Below, piece by piece: positions 1-7,964 of a stretch of 34,567 bases of DNA. A model generated the notes under the pieces. That model saw only the letters and a list, made by a program, of their open reading frames with translations. It made no database searches and was not told the DNA's origin. The stretch is taken from positions 1 to 34,567 of the forward strand of contig JANQLM010000030.1 of the NCBI GenBank assembly GCA_028280635.1, given 5' to 3'. The translations under genes and the position numbers were made by a program. Source of the DNA: Halieaceae bacterium. GTDB lineage: Bacteria > Pseudomonadota > Gammaproteobacteria > Pseudomonadales > Halieaceae. How positions within the stretch are numbered: the first letter of the stretch is position 1; every line of letters begins with the position of its first letter.

Positions 1-527
1 GTGAAGTCATCGATGGCAAATACGGTGGCGGCGCTGATGGCCGGGCGCGGCCGCGGCCAGGGGTAGAAACCATCGTCGAGATGCAGCGGCTGCGAGGGAG
101 AGCCGCCAAGGATATTTATGACCTGGGCCTGGGACAGCAGGTAGTTCGGCATGAACAGACGGTCCAGGTGCGCCAGGATCAGCGGATGGGTAATAAACAC
201 ATCGGCGGCACGCAGCTTCTGCGGCAAGCCGTAAATGCGCTGGGTGAGTTCGCCTTCAAAAGAGTTGCGGCCCACCTGCTCCAGGTGAGGCGTGGCAGCA
301 GTGCGCAGGGCGTCGAGCTGCTCGCTGGAGACCATGTTCTCGATGATGACGTAGCCATCGCGCAGCAGGGCCTCGTGCTGCTCATTCAGAAGGTCCTGGT
401 CCACCTGCTGGGCGGCCTCGCTGCGGGTGAAACCGTAGGTGCGCGCCAGGTCCTGTCCGAAATAGTCGTCCATGGAGATGACCTCCTGGAACCGGGGGTC
501 GTTGCGGCCGTTGGGTGACTCACTCAT
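1..527 (-). CDS. Phytanoyl-CoA dioxygenase (PhyH)-family protein, 5' part only
   Basis: Partial gene: the start is inside the window and the 3' end runs off the left edge, so about 175 residues are visible. The ATG at 525-527 follows a GGAG ribosome site at a good distance. The N-terminal half reads like a PhyH-type Fe(II)/2-oxoglutarate oxygenase: a segment near residues 50-75 (HEALLRDGYVIIENMVSSEQ) is the typical opening strand/helix, and HLDDGFYPWPRPRP near residue 149 supplies the first two iron ligands of the HxD motif (H149, D151). The second His and the 2-oxoglutarate Arg would lie outside the window. Family members hydroxylate small lipids or secondary metabolites in the cytoplasm; the substrate cannot be told here. 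It lies downstream of a TetR gene on the same strand, separated by 153 bp that hold a direct-repeat array, so it may have its own promoter. Confidence 0.82.
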   Translation of the reverse strand, partial: MSESPNGRNDPRFQEVISMDDYFGQDLARTYGFTRSEAAQQVDQDLLNEQHEALLRDGYVIIENMVSSEQLDALRTAATPHLEQVGRNSFEGELTQRIYGLPQKLRAADVFITHPLILAHLDRLFMPNYLLSQAQVINILGGSPSQPLHLDDGFYPWPRPRPAISAATVFAIDDF

Positions 528-550
528 TGTTACTCTCCTGCCCCATGCGG

Positions 551-640
551 TCAGGGCGCTTTCAGTTGGCTCAGGGCCTTTTTTAGTTGGCTCAGGGCTT
601 TTTCGGTTGACTCAGGGCTGTTTCGGTTGGCTAAGGGCTT
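551..640. repeat. Array of ~20-bp imperfect direct repeats upstream of the PhyH gene
   Basis: The hexamer TCAGGG recurs at 551, 571, 592 and 612, with a TAAGGG variant at 632, giving spacings of 20, 21, 20 and 20 bases. Between the hexamers the sequence also repeats, with the theme CTTTTTCGGTTGGC. The array lies between the end of the TetR gene and the start of the PhyH gene. A period close to two helical turns places each unit on the same face of the DNA, which would suit repeated operator binding, but it may also be a slippage-derived simple repeat. No protein is assigned to it. Confidence 0.75.
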
Positions 641-664
641 TCTCCCATTTTCAAAAACACTGTT

Positions 665-680
665 CCCCGGTAACACGGGG
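665..680 (-). terminator. Possible weak terminator after the TetR gene
   Basis: Directly after the TetR stop (minus strand) lies a 5-bp GC stem, CCCCG/CGGGG, with a 6-base loop. A run of five T follows about seven bases later. The stem is short and the T run is not adjacent, so termination would be weak if it occurs. Confidence 0.35.
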
Positions 681-1301
681 TCAGAGCTGCGCCAATCCAA
701 GGCCGGCGCCCAGGAACTGCCAGATTTCATCTGCCAGGGACTGGGGGTCCACCTCGCCTTCCCGCGACAGCTCACTGGTGGTCGCAGAACGGACCGCACC
801 CAACACCATGGCTGCCAGCAAGTAGCTGTCCTGCCGCACACGGATGGCGCCACGCGCCTGCCCCTCGGCAATATTGCGGGCGCCCTCGTCAATGAGCCGC
901 TGCCAGCGCCGGGCCTCTACACCGGCCACCGCCGGCGTACCGGCCAGTCGCATGATGACTGTGCGGGTCAGTGGATCTTCCAGCAGGAAGGTCAGGTAGC
1001 TTGCTACCCGATCCCGCTCCCGCTGGCTCCAGTCTTCGTAATCCTCCAGCCTGGCCATCAGCACCGAGGTTTCGACGCGGTCGTAGAAGTCCTCGACCAC
1101 GGCGCCCAATAAGCCGTCCTTGGAGCCAAAATGGTGGTAGGCCAGCCCCTGGGAGACCCCGGCTGCCTTCGCCACCCAACTCATCTCAAGATTGCCGTCA
1201 CCGTCAGTCAGCAGGGCCTTGGCAGCCTCGAGAATCCGGGCGCGAGTGGCGGCGGGATTGCGGCGCGGGCGCGATTCAGACTTGGCTTGTTTGGCATTCA
1301 T
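681..1301 (-). CDS. TetR/AcrR-family transcriptional regulator
   Basis: This 206-aa protein has the TetR layout. A basic N-terminus is followed by a DNA-binding helix-turn-helix near residues 20-65; the segment AGVSQGLAYHHFGSKDGLL contains the recognition helix and the usual Y-H-F-x-S/G-K ending. The rest is an all-helical ligand-binding and dimerisation domain (about 75-206). The length is normal for the family. The ligand is unknown. The gene has its own sigma70-like promoter, overlapped by a palindrome (see 1310-1344), which suggests autorepression. Plausible targets are itself and the downstream PhyH gene; this is inference from position. The cytochrome/Exb operon behind it ends at 1390 and is transcribed toward it, so it is upstream of this regulator and probably not its main target. 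Confidence 0.93.
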   Translation of the reverse strand: MNAKQAKSESRPRRNPAATRARILEAAKALLTDGDGNLEMSWVAKAAGVSQGLAYHHFGSKDGLLGAVVEDFYDRVETSVLMARLEDYEDWSQRERDRVASYLTFLLEDPLTRTVIMRLAGTPAVAGVEARRWQRLIDEGARNIAEGQARGAIRVRQDSYLLAAMVLGAVRSATTSELSREGEVDPQSLADEIWQFLGAGLGLAQL

Positions 1302-1309
1302 GGGACATG

Positions 1310-1344
1310 ACTATAGACTTTTACTGAACTGAATTCAATTCAAT
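1310..1344 (-). promoter_or_regulatory. TetR promoter with overlapping inverted-repeat operator
   Basis: On the minus strand, TTGAAT (1333-1338) and TATAGT (1310-1315) are separated by exactly 17 bases, a good sigma70 match. The near-perfect palindrome GAACTGAATTCAATTC (1326-1341), centred on TGAATTCA, covers the -35 box and spacer. Its position upstream of a TetR gene fits a self-binding operator. The only mismatched pair inside the 16 bases is C/A. Confidence 0.6.
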
Positions 1345-1360
1345 ATCGAAGAAAGCCGAC

Positions 1361-1382
1361 AGGGCGAGCCGCGGCTCGCCCT
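1361..1382. terminator. Perfect GC-rich palindrome at the end of the Exb operon
   Basis: The arms AGGGCGAGCC (1361-1370) and GGCTCGCCCT (1373-1382) pair fully; with GC at the centre the 22 bases are self-complementary. It lies 7 bases past the stop codon of the TonB-like gene on the minus strand. No clean T run follows (GTCGGCTTTCTTC), so it could be a weak terminator or 3' RNA-stabilising hairpin of the twelve-gene operon. Confidence 0.45.
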
Positions 1383-1389
1383 GCACCGA

Positions 1390-2349
1390 TCAGTAAGGCA
1401 GGAAGTCGAAGGAGTAATTCACCGTGGTGGCGACGACATCCGCCGCCTCGAAGCGAATCATCCGAATGCGGGCCAGGATCTTCTGGGTCAGGCTCTCGTC
1501 GGCCAGCTCACTGGAGACCAGCGTCAGTGAGGAGATCGCCCCCGAGGGGTCAATCTGCATCTCGAACACCAGTTTCCCGGCCAGGGTCGGGTCCTTGCGC
1601 AGGGCGCGGTTGTATACGGCAAAGATCGCCCCCTTGTTGCGGTCCATCACCCGCCGGATCGACTCGTCGCTGCGGCCGCCGAGACGGGCTGACGCGCTGC
1701 TGTCGCCGCGGTCGGCGGCATTGGCAGCGATGGTGCTCTCGACCCTGGTCGTTTCGCGCCCGGACAGGGCCGGCCCACCGGTGTCGCGGCTCAGGTTCCC
1801 GGTCTGGATACCGCCACTGCCACCCCTGGCGGCACCGGCAATGATAGATCGCTCGGTTTTGGCAGCCTGCGACTCACCCCGGCTCATGCCGGTATCCCCA
1901 AGGCTGTCGATGTCGACGCTGTCACGCATGTCGGCCAGGGCGTCCTGGAAGGCCAGCACCCCGCTTACCGCTGCCACCTTGCGCGCCTCCTCGACCCTGT
2001 CGACGGGCGGGGGCAGCGGCTCCTTGGGTTTCGGTTCGGGCTTGGGTTCAGGCTTTTTCTCCACGGGCTTTTCAGGCTGCTTCTCAACCTTCTTCTCCAC
2101 CGGCTTGGGAGGCGGTGGTGGCGGCAAAACCTTCTTCTCCAGCACAACCCTCGCCAGGTGCGGCGGCAGCGTCTCCTGCTTCTCGCGGCTCAACTCTTCC
2201 ACCGGAAGGAAAGGCATCACGATGCCAAAGGCCAGCAGGGCCGCCAGCAGGTTGCGGAGTATCTTGCGATAGCGGGCGTCCTCCCGCTCTGAGGACTCCC
2301 AGGGCAGCATCAGGTCCGGCGTCATCATACGCATGGTCATCGAGGTCAT
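1390..2349 (-). CDS. TonB-like protein with AgmX/PglI C-terminal domain
   Basis: This 319-aa protein has one N-terminal membrane helix (about residues 31-49). A Pro/Lys/Glu-rich stretch (about 66-114, PPPPPPKP then repeated EKKP/EPKP) could span the periplasm as in TonB. A Gly/Ser-rich middle follows. The C-terminal domain (about 229-319) opens with IRRVMDRNKGAIFAVYNRAL and ends with VNYSFDFLPY, the pattern of AgmX/PglI and related TonB C-terminal domains. Such proteins pass energy from an ExbB/ExbD motor to partners in the periplasm or outer membrane. It is the last gene of the operon, 3 bp after the second ExbD gene, so motor and transducer are made together. The AgmX family includes gliding-motility proteins of Myxococcus; that this protein drives motility is not shown. 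Confidence 0.85.
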   Translation of the reverse strand: MTSMTMRMMTPDLMLPWESSEREDARYRKILRNLLAALLAFGIVMPFLPVEELSREKQETLPPHLARVVLEKKVLPPPPPPKPVEKKVEKQPEKPVEKKPEPKPEPKPKEPLPPPVDRVEEARKVAAVSGVLAFQDALADMRDSVDIDSLGDTGMSRGESQAAKTERSIIAGAARGGSGGIQTGNLSRDTGGPALSGRETTRVESTIAANAADRGDSSASARLGGRSDESIRRVMDRNKGAIFAVYNRALRKDPTLAGKLVFEMQIDPSGAISSLTLVSSELADESLTQKILARIRMIRFEAADVVATTVNYSFDFLPY

Positions 2350-2352
2350 GGC

Positions 2353-2886
2353 TCAGCCTCCCCCCGCCAGCAACGGCTCGTCGAGCTCAGGGGTAGCCGC
2401 GGTATTCACCGCAAGGGTGATGTCCCGATAATCGCTGTCGGCACAGGTGGTCATGATGCGCTTGAGCAGCTTATAGGGCATACCCTGGTCACCCATGATC
2501 ACTACCGGGCGGCCGATTTCTTCTTCGCGCTCGGTCATGACCGGAGCCCTGGAGGCCTGGTAGGCGAGCTCCTGTTTGAGGGCATCAATCAGGTTGCCGT
2601 CCTGGGCCAGGACGTCGGCAACGCTGCCCATGCGGCGGCCCTGCACGACAATGTCATCGGGGCTGACCTTGATGGTCAGGGCAATATCGGGTTTTTGCTC
2701 GGAAACGGACTCGGGCAAGCTGATATTCTTGTCCGCCTCCAGTACCTCGACATCGCCACTGTTCACCATCAGGAAGAACACCAGGATGGTGAAGATATCC
2801 ATCAGCGATACCAGGCTGAGCTTGGCCTGGGTATGCAGCCGGCGATGGGAGCGCGCCATACGCCGCGCCCGCGCTGAACTCTTCAT
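2353..2886 (-). CDS. ExbD/TolR-family biopolymer transport protein (Asp-bearing paralogue)
   Basis: This 177-aa protein has a basic N-terminus, one membrane helix at about residues 23-43 (SLVSLMDIFTILVFFLMVNSG) and a periplasmic domain of about 130 residues. D30 in the helix matches the conserved Asp that carries protons in ExbD, TolR and MotB-type stators. The start ATG overlaps the stop of the preceding ExbD-like gene as ATGA, so translation is coupled. With the ExbB-like protein it should form a proton-driven motor in the inner membrane. The periplasmic part is longer than E. coli ExbD and ends in an acidic/Gly tail (ELDEPLLAGGG). Confidence 0.9.
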   Translation of the reverse strand: MKSSARARRMARSHRRLHTQAKLSLVSLMDIFTILVFFLMVNSGDVEVLEADKNISLPESVSEQKPDIALTIKVSPDDIVVQGRRMGSVADVLAQDGNLIDALKQELAYQASRAPVMTEREEEIGRPVVIMGDQGMPYKLLKRIMTTCADSDYRDITLAVNTAATPELDEPLLAGGG

Positions 2887-3518
2887 GATCCCGTACCTCC
2901 GGTTCCACCTGCTGCCGCCGGGATGCCTGCAACGTCAGCTCCGGGCAGATCGGCAGCCCACACCCCCGAACTCGCCCCCCCCAACCCAGAACCGGCAGCC
3001 GCTGACTCGAGCGGTTTCATAGACGGCGCGTCTCCGAAGGAAATTTCGGGGAATAGCGCTGCGTCCACCACATCGGTTGCCACTACCGCCTTAAAGGAGC
3101 GCACCGTGTCCATGGCGCTGATGATGGTCTGGTAGTCCACCCCTTCCTCAGACAGCAGCGTGATGTTGCGGCGCTCGATGCCCTGATCACGGAGCTGGCG
3201 CTTCACTTCCTGCAGCACCAGGCTAAGCAGGGCGAAGTCGTAGCCGCCATTCTCGGTCATAGGGATGTCCTTGAGCCGGATACCGCGCGGGAAGTCCACG
3301 CGCATGGAATCCCGGCGGATCACCAGTTCCACCTGCTGGTTATCGTCGTCACCCTCGGCGCCACCGGCGGCGGCGTTGGGCAGGTTGACCTCGATGGCCG
3401 CCACCTGCGAAAACACCAGGCTCAGTAGCAGCACCGGCACCAGCACGATCATCAGGTTCATGAACGCGGTGATATCGAGTTCCGCCTCGGTGCGCTGGAC
3501 GCGCCGTCGCATCTTCAT
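2883..3518 (-). CDS. ExbD/TolR-like protein with Asn in place of the motor Asp
   Basis: I place the start at the ATG at 3516-3518 because AAGGAG lies six bases before it; a longer frame upstream has no such site. The 211-aa product has a basic N-terminus, one membrane helix (about 15-37, starting LDITAFMNLMIVLVPVLLL) and a periplasmic domain with a Gly/Ala-rich tail. In ordinary ExbD this helix reads close to TPFIDVMLVLL; here the Asp position is N21 (codon AAC, read directly) and the Pro is Ala. An Asp-less ExbD cannot be the protonated subunit in the usual way, so it probably has a structural or load-coupling role beside the Asp-bearing paralogue encoded next to it. The gene starts 40 bp after the ExbB-like gene. 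Confidence 0.85.
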   Translation of the reverse strand: MKMRRRVQRTEAELDITAFMNLMIVLVPVLLLSLVFSQVAAIEVNLPNAAAGGAEGDDDNQQVELVIRRDSMRVDFPRGIRLKDIPMTENGGYDFALLSLVLQEVKRQLRDQGIERRNITLLSEEGVDYQTIISAMDTVRSFKAVVATDVVDAALFPEISFGDAPSMKPLESAAAGSGLGGASSGVWAADLPGADVAGIPAAAGGTGGTGS

Positions 3519-3558
3519 GGTCGGCTCCTTTTCTTCAAGTCCTGAAGGACAGTCCCAA

Positions 3559-4224
3559 TCAGCTGTCTTCAGCGCGGGTCTTGGCGCGCAGTTGGCTGGC
3601 ATCCGCCAGGGTGTTCAGCACCTTCACCCCCGCCATCTCGAAGCTGTCCACCAGCTCGATGGTCTTGGTCTGCAGCATGGCGTGCAGCAGCAACAGCGGG
3701 ATTGCAGAGATCAGGCCAAAAGCGGTGGTGTTCATCGCCACGGAGATCGAGCTGGACAGCATGCTAGCCTTCTCAGCGGGCGCCGCCGTCGCTACCGCGG
3801 TAAAAGCCGCAATCAGGCCGACGATCGTGCCGAGCAGGCCCAGCAGCGTTGCCACGTTCGCCAGCGTCGCCAGGTACTGGGTGCGCTTCTCGAGCCGCGG
3901 CAGCGCCTCCATCACACCCTCTTCCATGGCCGATTCGATTTCGTCGCGCCGGTTGTTGTTGAGGAAGCGGGCGATACCGGCGGCCACGATGCGGTACATC
4001 GGCACGCGGGAATCCTTGCCGGCACTCAGCACCGACTTGTACTCGCGGCTCTTCAGCGCTGACATGATGCTGTCAAAGGCCTTGCGATTGGAGGCGCGTG
4101 CAGTGCTCAGCACCAGCCAGCGCTCTACGGCAATTGCCAGCCCCACCGCCAACACAATGGCGATGGGATACATGAACGGCCCTCCGTTCTGGAAAAAACG
4201 CACTATCAGGTTATAGGTCTCCAT
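3559..4224 (-). CDS. MotA/TolQ/ExbB-family proton channel protein
   Basis: This 221-aa inner-membrane protein has three predicted helices: about residues 17-37, 122-145 and 163-185. The cytoplasmic loop between helices 1 and 2 is large, as in ExbB/TolQ. The conserved pore segments are visible: LATLANVATLLGLLGTIVGL around helix 2 and SISVAMNTTAFGLISAIP in helix 3. It should form the pentameric ring around an ExbD dimer and use the proton gradient. It is followed by two ExbD-like genes and a TonB-like gene, giving a complete motor set. Its nearest functional analogues may be AglR-type proteins, because of the AgmX partner; this is inference. Confidence 0.93.
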   Translation of the reverse strand: METYNLIVRFFQNGGPFMYPIAIVLAVGLAIAVERWLVLSTARASNRKAFDSIMSALKSREYKSVLSAGKDSRVPMYRIVAAGIARFLNNNRRDEIESAMEEGVMEALPRLEKRTQYLATLANVATLLGLLGTIVGLIAAFTAVATAAPAEKASMLSSSISVAMNTTAFGLISAIPLLLLHAMLQTKTIELVDSFEMAGVKVLNTLADASQLRAKTRAEDS

Positions 4225-4234
4225 GGTCTTACCC

Positions 4235-4525
4235 TCAGTCTTGCCTACTGTGGTCTACATCGGAGTTTGCGCTGCCCAATGCCTCGCGATACTCCAGTTC
4301 TCTAACAAACTCATCCCGGTCGACCCGACGAAACAGGTCGTCCGCCAGCGCCTGGGCCGGCTCGTATTCGTAGTCCCTGGCCTCCGGTGGCTGCCAGGGC
4401 AGGATGTACATCACCCGTGGCTGTTCCTGGTTGCCGGTGACGGTGGCGCGCAGGGTCACCACCGGCTCCTGGGCCGCCGCCGCTGCACTGAACAGGAGCA
4501 ATCCCACGGTTATCAGTTGCTTCAC
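4235..4525 (-). CDS. Small exported protein of unknown function
   Basis: This 96-aa product begins with a clear signal peptide (MKQLITVGLLLFSAAAAAQE, likely cut after AAAAA/AQ), leaving a mature protein of about 77 residues. It has no Cys and no recognisable domain. The middle has an aromatic/Pro segment (MYILPWQPPEARDYEYEP) and the end is charged. The start overlaps the stop of the TPR lipoprotein gene as ATGA, and its stop lies 10 bp before the ExbB-like gene, so it is embedded in the motor part of the operon and is probably a periplasmic accessory of that complex. Confidence 0.75.
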   Translation of the reverse strand: MKQLITVGLLLFSAAAAAQEPVVTLRATVTGNQEQPRVMYILPWQPPEARDYEYEPAQALADDLFRRVDRDEFVRELEYREALGSANSDVDHSRQD

Positions 4526-5199
4526 TCTCCCGCCCCCTGTTGGCCACGCTGCACCAGCTGGCTGAATTGACGCTCCAGCAGCACAATCCAGCCCGCCACC
4601 GTGCGATCGGTATTACCGGTCAGCTCCTGGTAGCGGTAGTAGTGCTGCAGGGCCTTCTCGTGATCACCCCGGTACAGGTCGTAGAGCACCCCGATGTTGC
4701 GGTGAGTCTCCGCATGGTCCGACCACACGGCCAGCGCATCCAGGTAGACCCGTTCCGCTTCATCGAAACGACCCTGCTCGCGCAGGAAAATTGCGTACTG
4801 GTTGTAGGCCGCAAGGTTGCGCTCGTTCACTTCCAGGGCGGCCTGGAAAAGGGTTTCCGCTGTGGCGGTGTCGCCCTCGGCGACATGTAACAGCGCCAGG
4901 TTGAGGTAGGGCCCGGACAGTTTCGGGTGGTTCTCAACCAGCCATTCCAGGTCGACACGGGCGGTGTCCCAGTCTTCCGTGGCCATCGCCGCGGTGGCCG
5001 CTGCAAAGCGCTGCCTGGCAGTACCGCTGACCGAGCGTCGTGAATCCAGGTAGGGATTCTCGGCGGCAATGGTCTCCGCGACCGGGGCTGCCTCCGCAGC
5101 ATCCGCCGCCGGCGCGGGCGAGCGCGGCCCCAGATCGGGCATGGCGCCACAGCCGCCCAGCAGCACGGCAAACGCCAGGATTCCAGCGCGCGCAGACAT
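4522..5199 (-). CDS. TPR-repeat lipoprotein
   Basis: This 225-aa protein carries a lipoprotein signal (AFAVLLGGC, lipidated Cys17). After an Ala/Pro-rich linker (about 20-50) come three or four TPR-like helical pairs (about 70-205), for example YLNLALLHVAEGDTATAETL and NIGVLYDLYRGDHEKALQHY. The residue after Cys is Gly, so an outer-membrane destination is plausible. TPR lipoproteins of this size act as protein-binding scaffolds; in Myxococcus, GltE is a TPR lipoprotein of the gliding machine, but I see only architectural similarity. Its start shares one base with the stop of the preceding large TPR gene (TGATG), which implies coupled translation. Confidence 0.88.
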   Translation of the reverse strand: MSARAGILAFAVLLGGCGAMPDLGPRSPAPAADAAEAAPVAETIAAENPYLDSRRSVSGTARQRFAAATAAMATEDWDTARVDLEWLVENHPKLSGPYLNLALLHVAEGDTATAETLFQAALEVNERNLAAYNQYAIFLREQGRFDEAERVYLDALAVWSDHAETHRNIGVLYDLYRGDHEKALQHYYRYQELTGNTDRTVAGWIVLLERQFSQLVQRGQQGAGE

Positions 5200-7964
5200 C
5201 AGTAGATATCCTCGCTGTAGGCCATCTGCGTCTCGCGCTTGGCGTACAGTGCCGGTGACAGCCCGGCCAGTGCCTCAAAGCTGCGCTTGATCCAGTCGTC
5301 GTACCAGCCTTCCCAACTGCGGCGCATATTCGCCTCGTGGATAGCGATGGCCTTTTCCTCGAAGGGATAGGCCTGCTCTTCCAGCAGCAGCTCATACTGA
5401 TCGAGGGCCAGCGCGTCGAGGCCGCGGGGCCGCTCGGACTCCATCAGGTCGACACTGAGCTGGCGATAAATCTCACCCATGCGAAAGGTCGACAGGGAGG
5501 CAAACTCTGCCACCCCGTAGCCATTGGTGCGCTGGTAGGCCTGCAGTGCGGTGTCCATGGCCCGGCGCTTCTTTTTCAGTGATTTTTCCACCGGGTGCTT
5601 GAGCCTGATGCCGCGAAACGCGCGGTAGGCATCCTCGGCAAACACCGAGGAGGCACTGGCAGCGAGGTACAGTGAGCGATCGGTCTGGTTGGGCCCGGCC
5701 GCATCGTGGGCCGCCTGTATCTTGTTCAGCCAGAAGCGGCGCTTGGACTGCTCGCCCTGGCTATCGTAGATCTCATTGAGACGCTGCATGGCCTCCATGC
5801 GCGGCGCCAGTGGCTGCTCCCATTCATGGGCATAGCTGCGGAAGCGGGCAATGGCGAGCTCCGTGTTCCCGGCGCGGTCGTAGTGTTCGGCACTCAGGTA
5901 GAGCATCTCCCGACTGCGCTCGGGATCAGCTTCTTTCGCGACCAGCGCATCCAGTTCCCGGGCAGCCAGTTCCCATTGCTCGAGCTGTTCGTAGTTGTAA
6001 ACCAGTTTGAGCGGCACATCGGCGGCCAGGGCATCACCCGTGAAGCGGCTGCGGAAATCCTTGAGCAAGGCATTGGCGCGGGCGTAATCGCCGGCGTTCA
6101 TGAAGTACTGCGCAGAATCAAACTGGGCCTGGCGCCGGAAACTGGCCGCCGGAGTCTCCTCCACCACCTGCGCAAACTGGAGGGCAGCACCGAGATCATC
6201 CCCTTCCGCGGCAATGGCCTCGGCACGCCGGTACATCGAAGCCGCCAACCGCTCGACGGTGGCGTTGTGGCGCTCGTCGCCGGCGGGCATACGCGTCAGC
6301 ACTTCCCGGTAACCGGACGCGGCATCCAGGTACTCACCCATCTCAAACCAGCCGTGGGCGATTACCAGGCTGGCCGGCAGCATCAGCTCCGCTGCAGGCG
6401 CCGGGGTCTGCCGGGTCAAAGTGGCAGCGGCGACGATGGCCAGTTGGTACTCTTCCAGCGCCAGCAGGCTGGCGGCCGCATCGTTCAAAACAGCGTCAGC
6501 GCGCGGATCATCAAAGCGCGCGGCAAAGCGTAGCTGGCTGTCCACCTTGCGCCTCAGCAGGGCTTCGTTCTCACCCGCCTGCTCCATCAACGGCGCGTAA
6601 CCGAGGATGGCCGCGTAGCCGGCATCGGCTGCCCGTTCGTACCCGGGGTAGTCGTAGGCCACCCACTCGTAGGTGGCCACTGCCTCCTCGTGATCACCAG
6701 ACTCGGTGCGCACCTCCGCCAACAGGAAGCCCATCTCCGGCACCCGCTCATCCCCGGGGAAGCTATCGATGTACAACTGGTAGTAGTTCCCCGCCAGGCG
6801 GAAATCCTCCGCCGCATTGTCCCCGGCGGCCTGGGCCAGGGCATGGTGGTGGGTGGCCAGCTCATCGATGTACTGCGCCAGGTTGTCAGCGATTTCCCGC
6901 TGCACATCCACGCTACTCACCAGGAAGTAATCGCCGTAAACGCTGTAGGCCGTCACGTAGTCACGCTTTTCCTCCACGATCAGGTCGCGGAAGCCCGCCT
7001 GCTCGTAGATACCAATCACCCGCACGTGGAAGCGGTGAGCGTATTCCGAGGCGGGATAGCGATCACCGAAGGCGCGGAAGGTATCGGCGCTGTCTCGGAA
7101 GCGCTCCTGCTTGAGATACAGCTCGCCCAGCTCCTGGTAGAGCAGCGGTTCGTAGCTGCGCTCGCCGAGCTGGTCGTAGGCGGCAGCGATGCTATCCACA
7201 CCCTCCAGGTAGCTGAACACCACCGCCAGAACCCGAAAGCAGTCCGCCACCAGGGCGCGGTTGGCGCCGGTCATCGCTTCCAGGTCATTGTCCGCCGGCA
7301 TCAGCGCATCCAGAGTGCCGGTATAGGCGCGGATGGACTGGCGGTAGCGGCCCTGCTTGAACTGGGACCAGCCCAGCATGTACTGGGCATTGAGGTAATA
7401 GTCGCTGTCCTCGCCGGCCTTCAATACCTCCGCATAGGCGGTCTCAGCCTCGGCGTAGCGGCCCTCGCTGAAGTGCTTCTCAGCCATCCGGAACTGGGCT
7501 TCGGTGTAGTGCGCGGAGTCCGCGTGACCACTGGATAGCTGCTGCAGGGCCAGCATGGCAGCGTCGCTATCGCCAGTCATATCGTGGGCTTTGGAGAGCT
7601 GGTAGAGCAGCCGGTCCCGTCCTTCGATATCCGGATGGGAGACCAGCAGTTCGCTGTAGGCCGCAATAGCTTCGTCGAACAGGGGAGCGCTGTTCTGGCC
7701 TTCGGCCAGCACCGCCTCGGCCTCCAGCATTTCCAGACCCGCCAGCCGCTCCAGTACCAGCACGCGAGTCTGGGGATCATCGCTGACTTCCAGCACGCCG
7801 CGGTACACCTGGGCCAGCTCCCGCAGCTCGATTTCCGGCAGCGCCTGTTCCGCTGCGGGCAACACTACCGGCTCCAGTTCCGCAATGGTGGGCTCATATT
7901 CGCTGGTGGAAAGGAAACCACAGCCCGCCAGCAGCAGCGTCAGCGTCAGCAACAGGTATCTCAT
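5199..7964 (-). CDS. Large TPR-repeat lipoprotein
   Basis: This 921-aa protein starts with a lipoprotein signal (LTLLLAGC, lipidated Cys15). Almost all of the rest is made of TPR-like helix pairs. Examples: residues around 150-215 read as a tandem pair (AQFRMAEKHFSEGRYAEAET, then LGWSQFKQGRYRQSIRAY), and later units include YQLYIDSFPGDERVPEMGFL and RFRSYAHEWEQPLAPRMEA. Such a long superhelix would reach tens of nanometres and could span the periplasm as a scaffold. The start overlaps the stop of the upstream TPR gene as ATGA. Large TPR proteins are a hallmark of Glt-type complexes, but no one-to-one orthology can be claimed from the sequence alone. Confidence 0.88.
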   Translation of the reverse strand: MRYLLLTLTLLLAGCGFLSTSEYEPTIAELEPVVLPAAEQALPEIELRELAQVYRGVLEVSDDPQTRVLVLERLAGLEMLEAEAVLAEGQNSAPLFDEAIAAYSELLVSHPDIEGRDRLLYQLSKAHDMTGDSDAAMLALQQLSSGHADSAHYTEAQFRMAEKHFSEGRYAEAETAYAEVLKAGEDSDYYLNAQYMLGWSQFKQGRYRQSIRAYTGTLDALMPADNDLEAMTGANRALVADCFRVLAVVFSYLEGVDSIAAAYDQLGERSYEPLLYQELGELYLKQERFRDSADTFRAFGDRYPASEYAHRFHVRVIGIYEQAGFRDLIVEEKRDYVTAYSVYGDYFLVSSVDVQREIADNLAQYIDELATHHHALAQAAGDNAAEDFRLAGNYYQLYIDSFPGDERVPEMGFLLAEVRTESGDHEEAVATYEWVAYDYPGYERAADAGYAAILGYAPLMEQAGENEALLRRKVDSQLRFAARFDDPRADAVLNDAAASLLALEEYQLAIVAAATLTRQTPAPAAELMLPASLVIAHGWFEMGEYLDAASGYREVLTRMPAGDERHNATVERLAASMYRRAEAIAAEGDDLGAALQFAQVVEETPAASFRRQAQFDSAQYFMNAGDYARANALLKDFRSRFTGDALAADVPLKLVYNYEQLEQWELAARELDALVAKEADPERSREMLYLSAEHYDRAGNTELAIARFRSYAHEWEQPLAPRMEAMQRLNEIYDSQGEQSKRRFWLNKIQAAHDAAGPNQTDRSLYLAASASSVFAEDAYRAFRGIRLKHPVEKSLKKKRRAMDTALQAYQRTNGYGVAEFASLSTFRMGEIYRQLSVDLMESERPRGLDALALDQYELLLEEQAYPFEEKAIAIHEANMRRSWEGWYDDWIKRSFEALAGLSPALYAKRETQMAYSEDIY

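Noticed and set aside
81-518. Plus-strand frame of 145 codons opposite the PhyH gene
   Set aside because: It is the antisense shadow of a gene whose translation gives a recognisable PhyH motif.
5706-7538. Long plus-strand frames opposite the 921-aa TPR gene
   Set aside because: They have no recognisable domains; high-GC codon use leaves open frames on the other strand, and the TPR lipoprotein reading is clearly real.
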